DNA of 64,000 nucleotides. Source: Proteobacteria bacterium UBA1148. Lineage in GTDB: Bacteria > Pseudomonadota > Gammaproteobacteria > Steroidobacterales > Rariloculaceae. The notes beneath the pieces were generated by a model. That model saw nothing but the letters and a program-made list of their open reading frames with translations. It was not told where the DNA came from and searched no databases. Both the position numbers and the translations under genes were made by a program. The DNA is taken from the NCBI GenBank assembly GCA_002311835.1, contig DBZY01000014.1, positions 55,487 through 119,486 of the forward strand, given 5' to 3'. This document shows positions 46,099 to 54,357 of this stretch, piece after piece (position 1 is the first letter of the stretch; every line of letters begins with the position of its first letter).

Positions 46099-47058
46099 AT
46101 GGGGAAGTTGGGTAGTGTAGTGACGTCTGTGGCGTTCTATTTTTTTGTCGGTATAGCTGGTGCGCAAGACTCGTTTGAGCCTCCTGGCTGGGCGTACCCT
46201 TTGATGGATGAGGGTAGAGGGCGTGGCCCCGATAATGGCATCCTGCTAAGTGTGCCTGGCAGTAATTTACAGCGTACTCAAACTCAAATCGATGACCCAT
46301 TTAACCCCCCGGATTGGTATCCAGAAGAGCATCCACCACTACCGGAAGTAGTCGTATATGGAAGACCGCCCAATGTGCGTGCATGCGGACAATGTCACAT
46401 GTTGCATGGCATGGGACACCCCGAGTCTGCAACGATGGCTGGGCTGTCGGTCAATTATGTGATTCAGCAGATGCGCGACTACAAAAGTGGCACCAGGACT
46501 AGTTTATACAGAAGACACGGCAGCATGCTGCTGAGTGCGACACATGCAACCGAGGAGGAGATCAGGGCTGCCGCTGAATACTATTCTCAGCTTAAACCTG
46601 TGAAATGGATCACCGTCATAGAAGCGGATAGTGTGCCGGAGACCTACGTTGGGGCGGGCAATATGCGGCATCCTGAGCTTAACGGAGGCATGGAGCCAAT
46701 TGGACAGAGAATTATAGAAATCCCTGAAGATTCACATCGTGCTGAACGTCGAGATCCACATAGTCCATTCATTGCCTATGTGCCTCCTGGTAGTCTTGCA
46801 GCTGGCCAAGAGTTAGCAATGACTGGCGGGGGGAAGACGATTCAGTGTAGCCTTTGCCATGGACTAGGCCTTAAGGGGCTTGCCGATATCCCCGGTATTG
46901 CTGGAAGGTCGCCAATCTATATAGCTCGCCAGCTTTGGGACATAAAATACGGTGCTCGGGCTGGCATCTCTGCTGCCCTAATGTTGGCCGTTGTTGCTAA
47001 CCTAAGTGACGAGGACGTCATCAATTTGTCTGCGTACGTGGCATCTCTAGATCCATAA
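46099..47058 (+). CDS. Periplasmic dihaem c-type cytochrome
   Basis: 319 residues with a signal peptide ending AGAQD. Two CxxCH haem sites are present: CGQCH at about residue 95 and CSLCH at about 251. Each is followed by a class I cytochrome c domain. After the first come MAGLSVNYVIQQMRDYKSG and later a met-rich loop; after the second come IAGRSPIYIARQLWDIKYGARAG and DVINLSAYVASL. It resembles cytochrome c553-type electron acceptors of periplasmic dehydrogenases. Partners may be the NHL protein or an alcohol dehydrogenase elsewhere. Confidence 0.92.
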   Translation: MGKLGSVVTSVAFYFFVGIAGAQDSFEPPGWAYPLMDEGRGRGPDNGILLSVPGSNLQRTQTQIDDPFNPPDWYPEEHPPLPEVVVYGRPPNVRACGQCHMLHGMGHPESATMAGLSVNYVIQQMRDYKSGTRTSLYRRHGSMLLSATHATEEEIRAAAEYYSQLKPVKWITVIEADSVPETYVGAGNMRHPELNGGMEPIGQRIIEIPEDSHRAERRDPHSPFIAYVPPGSLAAGQELAMTGGGKTIQCSLCHGLGLKGLADIPGIAGRSPIYIARQLWDIKYGARAGISAALMLAVVANLSDEDVINLSAYVASLDP

Positions 47059-47067
47059 AAGTCCATC

Positions 47068-47083
47068 GCCGTCTATATACGGC
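47068..47083 (+). other. Hairpin after the cytochrome gene
   Basis: GCCGT and ACGGC form a five-base stem with a six-base loop 10 bp after the cytochrome stop, followed by an A-run rather than a T-run. It could be a weak transcript-processing site or a terminator read leftward; the latter would not serve the cytochrome gene. Confidence 0.3.
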
Positions 47084-47112
47084 CCAAAAAAAAGACGAAA
47101 GGTAGTTTGCAA

Positions 47113-48096
47113 ATGAAAGGAAAAATTGCGTTTGAGGAACATATGGCGATTGAGCAGACACTCAGCGAAACCAAGAATTTTGCTGGAGAGTCTGGTCGTT
47201 GGGATGATTTTAGTGGTCAAATTCTCGATCTCGGAGCTCGGCGATTAGAGAATATGGATGCGACTGGTATTGAGTTTGCTCTTCTGTCTCTAAATGCGCC
47301 GGGTGTTCAAAGTATTCTCGATACCGCGGAAGCAATAGAAGTGGCGCAGAGGGGAAACGATGCCATTGCAGATGCGGCTGTTCGTTACCCAGATCGTTAT
47401 GGGGGGTTGGCTGCCTTACCTATGCAGGATCCTGATGCAGCTTCAGCTGAGTTAGACCGTTGTGTCAAAGAGCTTGGTTTCAAGGGTGCGATGGTTAATG
47501 GATTCACTCAGAAGGGCGTGCCTGATTCAGCAATCTACTACGATATTCCAGAGTATCGAACTTTCTGGGCTACCGTTGCTGAACTGGATGTGCCCTTTTA
47601 TCTTCATCCCCGTATGCAGCTTCCGTCTCGTGCTCAGAACTATGAGGGTCATCCGTGGTTGATGAGTGCGCCGTGGGGGTTTGCAGTGGAAACCTCAATA
47701 CACTCTCTTCGTTTGTGTGGTTCTGGATTATTTGATGATTACCCGAGCCTGAAAGTTATTATTGGACACTTGGGGGAATTTATTCCACATGCTTTGTGGA
47801 GGATAGATGCACGAATGCGATTCTCTCCTCGAGGTTATCGGGGTACTCGTCCGTTAGGTGAAATTTTTCTGGAGAACTTCCTGGTGACAACTAGCGGATT
47901 CTTCAATGATCCAGCATTCAGGAATACCTTAGAAGTTATGGGAACAGATCGTTTATTCTTCTCTGCTGATTACCCTTTCGAAAGTATGCAAGATGCTGCG
48001 GAATGGTATGACAACTCACAAGTCATATCTGAGGAAGACCGGATGAAGATTGGTCGAAGTAATGCAATCAAGTTGTTCAATCTAGATTTAGACTGA
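47113..48096 (+). CDS. Amidohydrolase family protein, gamma-resorcylate-decarboxylase-like
   Basis: 327 residues from the ATG at 47113. The metal site matches the 2,6-dihydroxybenzoate (gamma-resorcylate) decarboxylase pattern: Glu8 and His10 in AFEEH, a His in FYLHPR at about 164, a second in IIGHLGE, and Asp in SADYPFE at about residue 287. The length and these spacings are the same as those I recall for that enzyme, a Mn- or Zn-dependent non-oxidative decarboxylase. Related family members act on ACMS or uracil carboxylate. Aromatic acid turnover is likely, but the exact substrate is unknown. It follows the cytochrome by about 54 bp. Confidence 0.9.
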   Translation: MKGKIAFEEHMAIEQTLSETKNFAGESGRWDDFSGQILDLGARRLENMDATGIEFALLSLNAPGVQSILDTAEAIEVAQRGNDAIADAAVRYPDRYGGLAALPMQDPDAASAELDRCVKELGFKGAMVNGFTQKGVPDSAIYYDIPEYRTFWATVAELDVPFYLHPRMQLPSRAQNYEGHPWLMSAPWGFAVETSIHSLRLCGSGLFDDYPSLKVIIGHLGEFIPHALWRIDARMRFSPRGYRGTRPLGEIFLENFLVTTSGFFNDPAFRNTLEVMGTDRLFFSADYPFESMQDAAEWYDNSQVISEEDRMKIGRSNAIKLFNLDLD

Positions 48097-48162
48097 ATGG
48101 TTAAAGTATCGACTAGGTGAATAAGGCGAGATCCACAGCGATATGCACGATGAGAGCTTTGG

Positions 48163-48270
48163 TTACTCTTCGGTGCACTGAAAGGGGAGAACTTCCAGAC
48201 CAGGCCTCCAAGTCCAGGACTTTGTAAGAACTACCGGTTGTGTAAAGGTGGCTGGGTCAGTAACGGTCAT
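48163..48270 (-). pseudogene. C-terminal remnant of a DUF6152-type long protein
   Basis: Within a 427-bp gap (48097-48523), the minus strand encodes 35 residues reading MTVTDPATFTQPVVLTKSWT and on to a stop. This matches the C-terminus of the 341-residue secreted protein at 15.7 kb (TVTDPATFTQPVVMGKTWIW). The similarity ends upstream, where the frame is open only to 48366 and shows no clear homology. There is no signal peptide or module 1, so this is a gene fragment. The rest of the gap holds an inverted repeat and the promoter of the next gene. Confidence 0.65.
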
Positions 48271-48418
48271 TCTAGAAGGCACGGGAATCAGGCGAATGAG
48301 CTTCTCCTCTCCGCGACGGTAATGTACCTGTCGCCTCAATAGTGTACCCCGATGATTGCCGGGCTAAAACAGGAGGTTCGGTAAATATGTTGCTATTTGC
48401 GGGTAACTGGCGATGGCC

Positions 48419-48438
48419 ATCATGCCTGCCAGCATGAT
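48419..48438. repeat. Inverted repeat upstream of the dehydrogenase gene
   Basis: ATCATGC and GCATGAT flank a six-base spacer (CTGCCA). It lies about 34 bp upstream of the candidate -35 box for the 48.5-kb gene, a position suited to an operator or activator site, though it may equally be left over from the decayed gene. Confidence 0.35.
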
Positions 48439-48471
48439 AAGCCAGTAAACTATATAAACCCATATCTTAGA

Positions 48472-48501
48472 TTACAATAGAATTTAAGGTGTAATTATAA
48501 A
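48472..48501 (+). promoter_or_regulatory. Candidate sigma-70 promoter for the hydroxyisobutyrate-dehydrogenase-like gene
   Basis: TTACAA (48472-48477) and TATAAA (48496-48501) are separated by 18 bp. A strong ribosome site GGGAGGA (48510-48516) lies 7 bp before the ATG at 48524. Both boxes deviate from consensus by one or two bases. Confidence 0.4.
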
Positions 48502-48523
48502 ATCGAAACGGGAGGAATGCAGT

Positions 48524-49417
48524 ATGAGCCTAACGGTTGGTGTTATCGGGCTGGGTCCCATGGGTGGGAATATCGCTGGCAACCTACTTAAGAATAAGTT
48601 TGATGTCGTTGGTTACGATATAGAGCCTGAACGTATGTCAGCGTTAAGTGATCTCGGCTTGGAAAAAGCCAAATCGGCGTCAGAAGTATCTGAACGTACC
48701 GATGTACTAGCTACTTCTTTGCCAAACGCGGAATCATTGCATGCTGTGATCAAAGATGTGCTGCAGCATCCAAAGCCGAGTCAAATCCTAATTGAGTGTA
48801 GCACCTTAACTGTGGCGCAAAAGCTTGATGCGCATAAGCAGCTCAGTACTGGTGAAAAGATTCTTTTGGATTCTCCAATCAGTGGAACGCCGCCGATGCT
48901 AGCTAAGATGATGGCATCTATATATGTCAGTGGCGATCAAGATGCATATCAGGAATGTATACCAGTCTTAGAGGGTTTTACCGCTACTAATTTTTATGTT
49001 GGTGAGATCGGTAATGGTAGCCGAATGAAATTTCTTGCCAATTATCTGGTACATGTGCACGTTGCGGCGGCCGCGGAATGTATGGTGATGGGTGAGAAAG
49101 CTGGTTTGGACCCAGAGCTTATTCATACTGTGCTCAAAGAGAGTGCTGGTGCGTCAAAAATGCTCGATATACGTGGAGCAATGATGGCTAAATCCGACTA
49201 TCGAGAAGGTGGAGGTACCATGTTTGATGTCTACGAGAAGGATGCCTCGATTATTACGGAGTTCGCTGCGAGTGTTAAGTCGCCCATAGATCTCTATGTA
49301 TCCTCTAGACAGAAATTCAATTCTGCGATCGCGCTTGGTTTAGGACATCTTGATACTTCAGCGGTATGCAAGGCAATCGAGGTGGCTGCTGGGGTTGATC
49401 GTGCCTTGGTTGAGTAA
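48524..49417 (+). CDS. NAD(P)-dependent oxidoreductase, 3-hydroxyisobutyrate dehydrogenase family
   Basis: 297 residues. The cofactor-binding motif GLGPMGGNIAGNLLKN is at about residues 8-23, with DIEP at the end of strand 2. The substrate signature DSPISGTPP lies near 120 and the catalytic Lys in NGSRMKFLANYL near 170. The family also includes tartronate semialdehyde reductase and other beta-hydroxyacid dehydrogenases, so the substrate is open. The start is well supported by a GGGAGGA ribosome site. It is convergent with an ABM-domain gene. Confidence 0.92.
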   Translation: MSLTVGVIGLGPMGGNIAGNLLKNKFDVVGYDIEPERMSALSDLGLEKAKSASEVSERTDVLATSLPNAESLHAVIKDVLQHPKPSQILIECSTLTVAQKLDAHKQLSTGEKILLDSPISGTPPMLAKMMASIYVSGDQDAYQECIPVLEGFTATNFYVGEIGNGSRMKFLANYLVHVHVAAAAECMVMGEKAGLDPELIHTVLKESAGASKMLDIRGAMMAKSDYREGGGTMFDVYEKDASIITEFAASVKSPIDLYVSSRQKFNSAIALGLGHLDTSAVCKAIEVAAGVDRALVE

Positions 49418-49452
49418 TAGAGGGCTCCACCGTAGAGAAAGAAAGAGTTGTT

Positions 49453-49749
49453 CTAATTTAATTTGTCGAATAGTTGAGCAGTACGTTTGACTTTATCTCC
49501 TAGCGCCTGCATTAGGTTCCAATAGTTTAGGAAGTGAGATGTCTGGCGATGATCAGCTAGTGACTGCTCGTCTTTGTATACCTCATAGAACATGAACGTA
49601 TTTTTATCATCTTGAGAAACTATTACATCGAACTGGTAACAGTTTTCTTCCTGAACAGATTTTGCCGCATTTTCCAACATGGCTGGTTTTAGCTGATTTA
49701 CGCATTCAGGATCTACCTTCACTGTTACTACTAAAGCTAGATTGGGCAT
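49453..49749 (-). CDS. Putative quinol monooxygenase (ABM domain)
   Basis: 98 residues, a single cytosolic ABM domain of the YgiN/LsrG kind. The pattern VTVKVDPECVNQL, the CYQFDVIVSQDD strand, FMFYEVYKDEQSLADHRQTSHFLNYW and a hydrophobic last helix are all present. Such dimers oxidise quinols or isomerise small keto compounds without cofactors. It lies 36 bp downstream of the amidohydrolase lipoprotein gene in the same direction. Confidence 0.9.
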   Translation of the reverse strand: MPNLALVVTVKVDPECVNQLKPAMLENAAKSVQEENCYQFDVIVSQDDKNTFMFYEVYKDEQSLADHRQTSHFLNYWNLMQALGDKVKRTAQLFDKLN

Positions 49750-49785
49750 TAGCTCTCCTATATGTTCACTGGAGCCGTTGCTCCA

Positions 49786-51129
49786 TTATTCCGTCCAGCT
49801 TGCTGCCAACCTCATACGATCAACTTCTTCGCCCTTAATGTAGACGTTGGCGATTGATCGTGTGTTCTTGATGTCATCTAAGGGATTCGCGTTCAGTACA
49901 ATGAAATCGGCACTCTTTCCATTGGTAATCGTTCCAAGATCATGGAGTCTCAGGAGCCTTGCCGCGTTGCTAGTTGCAGCTACAATGGCATCAGCCGGGC
50001 TCATCCCTGAAGTGACCATATCGGCAATTTCTTCGTGTGCATCCCATCCCGCGCCGCCACCATCCGTTCCAAATACTACTGTCACGCCTGCCTCGTACAT
50101 ACGTGACAGATTGCGTGCTTGCACATCAAAGTTTTCCTCGGGGTCTTCTGCGGCTTGTTCTGCTATTGCTGTGCGTAATTCATCCACGGCTTCAGTAGGC
50201 ATGGTTTCGGCAATGAACGGTAGATCAGCCATTATTCTCGCACCACTATCTGGGAGATTAGGTATTAGGAATGTATAGGGCCGCTTAGCCAGCAACTCCA
50301 TGAACTCATCATCCACGTCGATATCCCGAATGCCATGTGCAAACCCGTCTATACCGGCGCGTAGAAGATCCTTAGCATCTTCAAGATAGAAGATATGGGC
50401 AGCAACACGGAGCCCAAGACGGTGTGCTTCGTCGATAATTGGACCATAGAGCTCAGGAGTCAGTTTTGGCACGGTGCCGTTCCGGTCGTCCACCCAGATT
50501 TTCACCATGTCCACTTTCTTAGCAGCTAGCTCTCGGACGGCAGCTTTACCTTCTTCTTCAGTATCCACACCGTATGGGACGTCTCTGCGATCGGCGGCTC
50601 CGGGTCCCGCATTGGGTCTTGCCATTCCGGGCCCCGCTGAACGGAATCGTGCTGCGCCAGCTATCTCCTCTTCACGTAATTGTAGAGGCATATCACCCGG
50701 ATCAATGCCCATGCTCAATGTGGCTCCGATACCGTAATAGGCCATCCTACGGAGGTGTTCGATAATATTTTCTCGTGAATAGTTGACTGGCGCGTCTGTC
50801 ATCCCTCTGATGTCCGCGTACCCCACGTGGACGTGTGCATCGATGAGAGTCGGCATGACGGTCTTGCCCGTTAGATCTACCCGGGCGGCGCTAGGAGGCA
50901 CTTCAACCGTATTGGCGAGACCGACTTGGGTGAATTGGCCGTTCTCTACAATGAACGCTGCGTTCTCAAGGGCACTACCATCGCCAATGATGAGTCTTGC
51001 GCCCTCGAACAAGGTGACATTCGACCCCGGGTCTAACGACTCATTCGATCGCTCGGTCAATGGGGTTTCCTGTGGCGCGCAGGCCGCCAGCCAAGGCAGG
51101 CAAAATAGTATTAACCTGATAACTCTCAT
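49786..51129 (-). CDS. Amidohydrolase family lipoprotein (imidazolonepropionase-like)
   Basis: 447 residues. The lipoprotein signal ends with LAAC (Cys17). The TIM-barrel amidohydrolase has the first metal motif DAHVHVG (about residues 98-104), a Lys in VKIWVDDRNG (probably the carboxylated metal bridge), His in RVAAHIFY and FAHGIRDI, and Asp in FGTDGGG. These are Zn-dependent hydrolases of cyclic amides or peptides (Sgx9260/prolidase-like), here anchored outside the inner membrane. The product may be used by the ABM protein downstream, but this is only positional. Confidence 0.9.
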   Translation of the reverse strand: MRVIRLILFCLPWLAACAPQETPLTERSNESLDPGSNVTLFEGARLIIGDGSALENAAFIVENGQFTQVGLANTVEVPPSAARVDLTGKTVMPTLIDAHVHVGYADIRGMTDAPVNYSRENIIEHLRRMAYYGIGATLSMGIDPGDMPLQLREEEIAGAARFRSAGPGMARPNAGPGAADRRDVPYGVDTEEEGKAAVRELAAKKVDMVKIWVDDRNGTVPKLTPELYGPIIDEAHRLGLRVAAHIFYLEDAKDLLRAGIDGFAHGIRDIDVDDEFMELLAKRPYTFLIPNLPDSGARIMADLPFIAETMPTEAVDELRTAIAEQAAEDPEENFDVQARNLSRMYEAGVTVVFGTDGGGAGWDAHEEIADMVTSGMSPADAIVAATSNAARLLRLHDLGTITNGKSADFIVLNANPLDDIKNTRSIANVYIKGEEVDRMRLAASWTE

Positions 51130-51194
51130 CTTCCGCTCCTCAAGCTTTATATTTCACAACGTTTCGTGCACAAATGGTCACTGCGCAATTCTCA

Positions 51195-51212
51195 GCGCGG
51201 CCGGAGCCGCGC
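51195..51212 (-). terminator. GC-rich hairpin between yceI-like and amidohydrolase genes
   Basis: GCGCGGC and GCCGCGC form a perfect seven-base stem with a four-base loop, in the 125-bp gap downstream of the YceI-family gene. It could end or attenuate that transcript before the amidohydrolase gene. No U-run follows in either direction, so a standard intrinsic terminator is not proven. Confidence 0.4.
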
Positions 51213-51254
51213 ACAGTCATGAGTTCATTGCGGCTAGAAAGCCGCACACTGTTT

Positions 51255-51854
51255 TTAAGAATTTGGTTCGACTCGTTGAGCTTCTAACTGAATGAGTATA
51301 TTCACGTACATGAGGAACCCATTGGCTTTGCCAAAAGTCACACCAAAGTCATCACGATTAAATGTAGCACCTGCATCGACACCACAGGTCTCAACACCAG
51401 CTCCATTTGGTTGGCACTGAAAACGATTGATTTTAAGATTGACAGGTTGTGTGACGCCATGCAGTGTGAGATGTCCTTCCACCGCCGTTGGGTCACCGGT
51501 CTTCTTGAATCTTGTTAACGTCCCGGTGTAGGTTGCAGTCGGGAACTGTTCAACGTCAAGTATGTCGTAGCGCTTGGCATGAGTGGTCATTGCATCTAGA
51601 CCAAAGTTGATGGTATCCATGTCCATAGTCATGTTGACCGTCCCAGTTTGTGCCTCTCGGTCTAGAACTATGGTTCCTGACGAGCTCTCAACTTTTCCGC
51701 GCCATACGGAGAGGCCGCCCTGGTGATCGGCCTCAAAGGCTGGGTATGTATGCCGTGGGTCGACTTGGTAAGTGACCGGTTCGGCAACGATGGCCGTGGT
51801 TGTCAGTGCGCAACTGACACTTAGTGCTATACGCCAAAAAAATGTTGTGCTCAT
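51255..51854 (-). CDS. YceI family periplasmic protein
   Basis: 199 residues with a signal peptide (cleavage near VAEPVT). The lipocalin-like YceI fold is shown by YQVDPRHTYPAFEADHQGG, the GTVNMTMDMDTINFGLDAM strand, HAKRYDILDVEQFPTATYTGTLTRF, HLTLHGVTQPVNL and NRDDFGVTFGK. YceI proteins bind isoprenoid quinones or polyprenyl chains in a long pocket. It lies 38 bp after the metallo-hydrolase gene in the same direction. Confidence 0.94.
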   Translation of the reverse strand: MSTTFFWRIALSVSCALTTTAIVAEPVTYQVDPRHTYPAFEADHQGGLSVWRGKVESSSGTIVLDREAQTGTVNMTMDMDTINFGLDAMTTHAKRYDILDVEQFPTATYTGTLTRFKKTGDPTAVEGHLTLHGVTQPVNLKINRFQCQPNGAGVETCGVDAGATFNRDDFGVTFGKANGFLMYVNILIQLEAQRVEPNS

Positions 51855-51892
51855 TGTCGTTATTCCTCTAGGTTGGACGTTAAAAAGGTCGT

Positions 51893-52735
51893 TTATTGTG
51901 CTTGTGCGAGTCTTTCATAAGAGTCAGCGATCAACTCGTCAAGCCAGCGTTGAAATTCGTTTGGTGCAACCCATGGGTGTGGCTCACCCGGCTGCCGGTT
52001 TTGGAGCCGTTCGGCTCGCGTAAAGAGATCATCAGCTCCTGTCGCGTGAATATCATGGTGGTTAATGATTTGTACTTCGATATTCGGAATAGTCTTTATC
52101 CGGGCCAGGTCGTCAATGAATATCTGGATTGCTTCTGGTTCGTCTGTCCGAAGCGCAGATCCACCATGGAAGTAGGCCAGGTGCTCCGTTCCATCATCAA
52201 ATACCGAGAACTGGAGAGATGTCGTTCCAGGCGTGTGTCCTGGCGTGTGTTCGAAGTGAATGGTGGTATCCCCAAGGGTAAGACTGCGACCATCTCTGAG
52301 TACCATGTCACGGCGCGGAGCTTGATCGCCCAAGTTATCCTCAATGACTTGCCAGTCCTCTTCGGCAGAACCGAAAACCGCATTGAGCTGTGATTGGAGT
52401 TCACGAGCGCCTCCATAGTGGTCTCGATGTGCTTGGAGAATAAAAACATATTCGATATCGTTTGGATCTAAACCAACCTCGCGAATATTGTCGAGTAGAT
52501 GATCTGTGAATCCCTCAAAACCATCGAGTGTGTCGATGAGTATCAATCCGGCACTGGTTTCAATTACATAGCTCGCCACGGCCTTTATGCCGACAAAATA
52601 CAGATTATCAAAAACCTGGAAAGGTTCCATCGCTTGAAAGTCTATGTCCCTGCGTTGATCCTGCTGTGAAAAGGCGGCATTCATCGAAAGCGATAGCCCG
52701 AGGGTGAGTAGCAGAGAGCGGATTGAGTAGTACAT
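51893..52735 (-). CDS. Metallo-beta-lactamase-fold hydrolase with a Gln in the first metal motif
   Basis: 280 residues with a signal peptide ending AAFSQQ. The MBL motif HxHxDH reads Gln101-Ala-His103-Arg-Asp105-His106, so the first His is Gln, as in B3 enzymes of the GOB type. HTPGHTPGTT holds the next zinc His, and INHHD and surroundings supply later ligands. The sequence resembles subclass B3-like hydrolases in general, not a known resistance enzyme, and the neighbours give no hint of resistance. The native role may be lactone, ester or phosphodiester hydrolysis. It is 38 bp upstream of the yceI-like gene. Confidence 0.88.
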   Translation of the reverse strand: MYYSIRSLLLTLGLSLSMNAAFSQQDQRRDIDFQAMEPFQVFDNLYFVGIKAVASYVIETSAGLILIDTLDGFEGFTDHLLDNIREVGLDPNDIEYVFILQAHRDHYGGARELQSQLNAVFGSAEEDWQVIEDNLGDQAPRRDMVLRDGRSLTLGDTTIHFEHTPGHTPGTTSLQFSVFDDGTEHLAYFHGGSALRTDEPEAIQIFIDDLARIKTIPNIEVQIINHHDIHATGADDLFTRAERLQNRQPGEPHPWVAPNEFQRWLDELIADSYERLAQAQ

Positions 52736-52776
52736 GGCTTAGTTTTTCTAGATGTTGTCAGGCAAATACTATCAGA

Positions 52777-53418
52777 TTAGCGCCATTCTCGGCAGCACCG
52801 TACTAACGACCCGTCTTCTGCAAAGTCGTAACGAATCCTATCACCCTGTTCGTCAAGGAAGCTTAGTGATTGTTGGAAGTGCCCTTGGGGTGGGTAGCCT
52901 TTAGGTACTCTTGCTTCGAGGATGTAGAGTTTGGTCTTGTGTAGGTAAATTCCGATAAAACTGCGAGACTCGTCAGAATTAGTGAGATTCAATTGATGTC
53001 CAGGCACTCGATCAATGTGATGCCAGGCATCGTAATTGACCTCGCCGCCTTGCGTGCGGAAGTTTGTCGCCGCGTAGGCAGCTGATGCCATGACATCAAT
53101 CCGCCAGTAGTCATAGGTTGTCGGTGAATCTGCTTCCGTCGAATTTGTACGTGCCAGATGAATTTCCTCGGAATCTGTGTAATCAATCACGGTGACGCTG
53201 TATGTGCTATCTCCACTGCGCACCGTATAAACACGTCCTGGAAAGACGGCGTCATACTCGGATGGGTAGGCGATTTCCTCAATCTCGGGCTCACCTGGCG
53301 CTGGTACGTTAATGCTGAAATTATCTGCCATGTTTTGGTAGACAACCCATGTCTGCGCTAACGCGAGTGGCGATAATAAAAACATCGATAGTGTTAGAGC
53401 GGTGTTGAGGATGCGCAT
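52777..53418 (-). CDS. Hypothetical secreted protein
   Basis: 213 residues with a signal peptide ending ALAQT. I recognise no family with confidence. The mature part starts WVVYQNMADNFSINVPAPGEPEIEE, a pattern often seen in exported beta-rich proteins that take their first strand from an NFSINVPG-type motif. Then comes TVRSGDSTYSVTVIDYTDSEE and a Gly/Tyr-rich middle. Its C-terminus has CCREWR, with two adjacent cysteines. It lies 41 bp upstream of the MBL gene on the same strand and may be its operon partner. Confidence 0.75.
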   Translation of the reverse strand: MRILNTALTLSMFLLSPLALAQTWVVYQNMADNFSINVPAPGEPEIEEIAYPSEYDAVFPGRVYTVRSGDSTYSVTVIDYTDSEEIHLARTNSTEADSPTTYDYWRIDVMASAAYAATNFRTQGGEVNYDAWHHIDRVPGHQLNLTNSDESRSFIGIYLHKTKLYILEARVPKGYPPQGHFQQSLSFLDEQGDRIRYDFAEDGSLVRCCREWR

Positions 53419-53454
53419 GCTATATCTCGTCTAGGGAGTTGGGTAGATGGGCTA

Positions 53455-53835
53455 CTAGTCCCATTCTTTTTCTTCACCACCAGGTGGTGTAACAAATCCG
53501 AGAAGACATCCATTGGAGCCGTCCCTCATTTGATGGCATCGCACGGAGATGTGATCTCCGGGCTCTACGCTTTCGGGGCTCCAGCCTTTCCGCAGGAGCG
53601 AGTTGGGGCTGCCGCCTTCCAGAGCCCACAAGATATGATCTCCATCGCTGTTTGGAACTTCAAGATAGATCCATGTATGAGGATTCATCCAGTGTAATTC
53701 CTTTACCATGCCTGCTAGACGAGTGTACTCCGTCATCTGGTAATTCCCATGAGAATGGTGTCCTGATGCAGGTAAGAGCCAAGTGGCAGCTATGGCTAGT
53801 GTCCCAAGGCGGAGGGATTCGTGGGTGATCATCAT
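53455..53835 (-). CDS. DUF6152 family secreted protein, short form
   Basis: 126 residues. A signal peptide ends LLPASG, immediately before His26-His27-Ser-His, so the mature chain would start with His. The DUF6152 core follows: YTRLAGMVKELHWMNPHTWIYLEV with Asn51-Pro52-His53, then ILWALEGGSPNSLLRKGW and PGDHISVRCHQM. Function unknown. It is 36 bp upstream of the hypothetical secreted gene in the same direction. The decayed DUF167 gene and another DUF6152 gene lie upstream. Confidence 0.85.
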   Translation of the reverse strand: MMITHESLRLGTLAIAATWLLPASGHHSHGNYQMTEYTRLAGMVKELHWMNPHTWIYLEVPNSDGDHILWALEGGSPNSLLRKGWSPESVEPGDHISVRCHQMRDGSNGCLLGFVTPPGGEEKEWD

Positions 53836-53965
53836 ACTTATTATTTCAACGGCATTGCCAACCAGGGGCTAATTTTACCCGATATAGCATCTTCCGATAG
53901 AGATGTGACATAGAGTTAACAGCAGGAAAACTTATCTGTTTGTAGAATTAGTCTTGGAAACAGCC

Positions 53966-54357
53966 ATGCCCGAAATGCTCCACAAGACAATGCTGCTCGT
54001 GGAGGTAGTTCCTTCGTCTTCGCGTAATTGCATTGTTGGTGGTTGGGAGAGACTCTGAAGGTACGGATTCAGGCACCGGCCGAACGCGGTAGGGCGAACG
54101 AGGCTGTGGAGAAAATCCTCTCCAGAGCCCTAGGTGCTCCAGCCCGGATTGTGTCGGGGAGAACCTCGCCCAGAAAAACTATCGAGATTTCTAGTATATC
54201 CAGAGAGAATATGCGTCATCGGTTCCCAAAGACTGACCTTCAGAGCGGTGCCATACAAGGGCAACCTTCGGCATGTGCCGCCGCTAGACCGATCGGGGTG
54301 TGTTCCCTAGTTAGAGCCGGCTGGGGTAAAGGTCGTAATCTTTGCTGTGGACGTTGA
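53966..54357 (+). pseudogene. Frameshifted DUF167 (YggU family) gene
   Basis: Two reading frames together give a YggU-like protein. The first (from ATG 53966) reads LLVEVVPSSSRNCIVGGWER and stops at 54056. The second, overlapping in another frame, continues with LKVRIQAPAERGRANEAVEKIL and SGRTSPRKTIEIS. Set against the family pattern (KPxASRxxIVG, then LKVxVxAPPxxGxANxxL, then GxxxRxKxIxI), the two join after the Trp with one base missing near 54052-54055. The match to the family should end near 54210; the remaining frame is unrelated. A single-base deletion or an assembly error would explain it. Confidence 0.7.

Noticed and set aside
51893..52735. Beta-lactam resistance gene
   Set aside because: MBL fold only; the signature is broad and the neighbours are not resistance genes.
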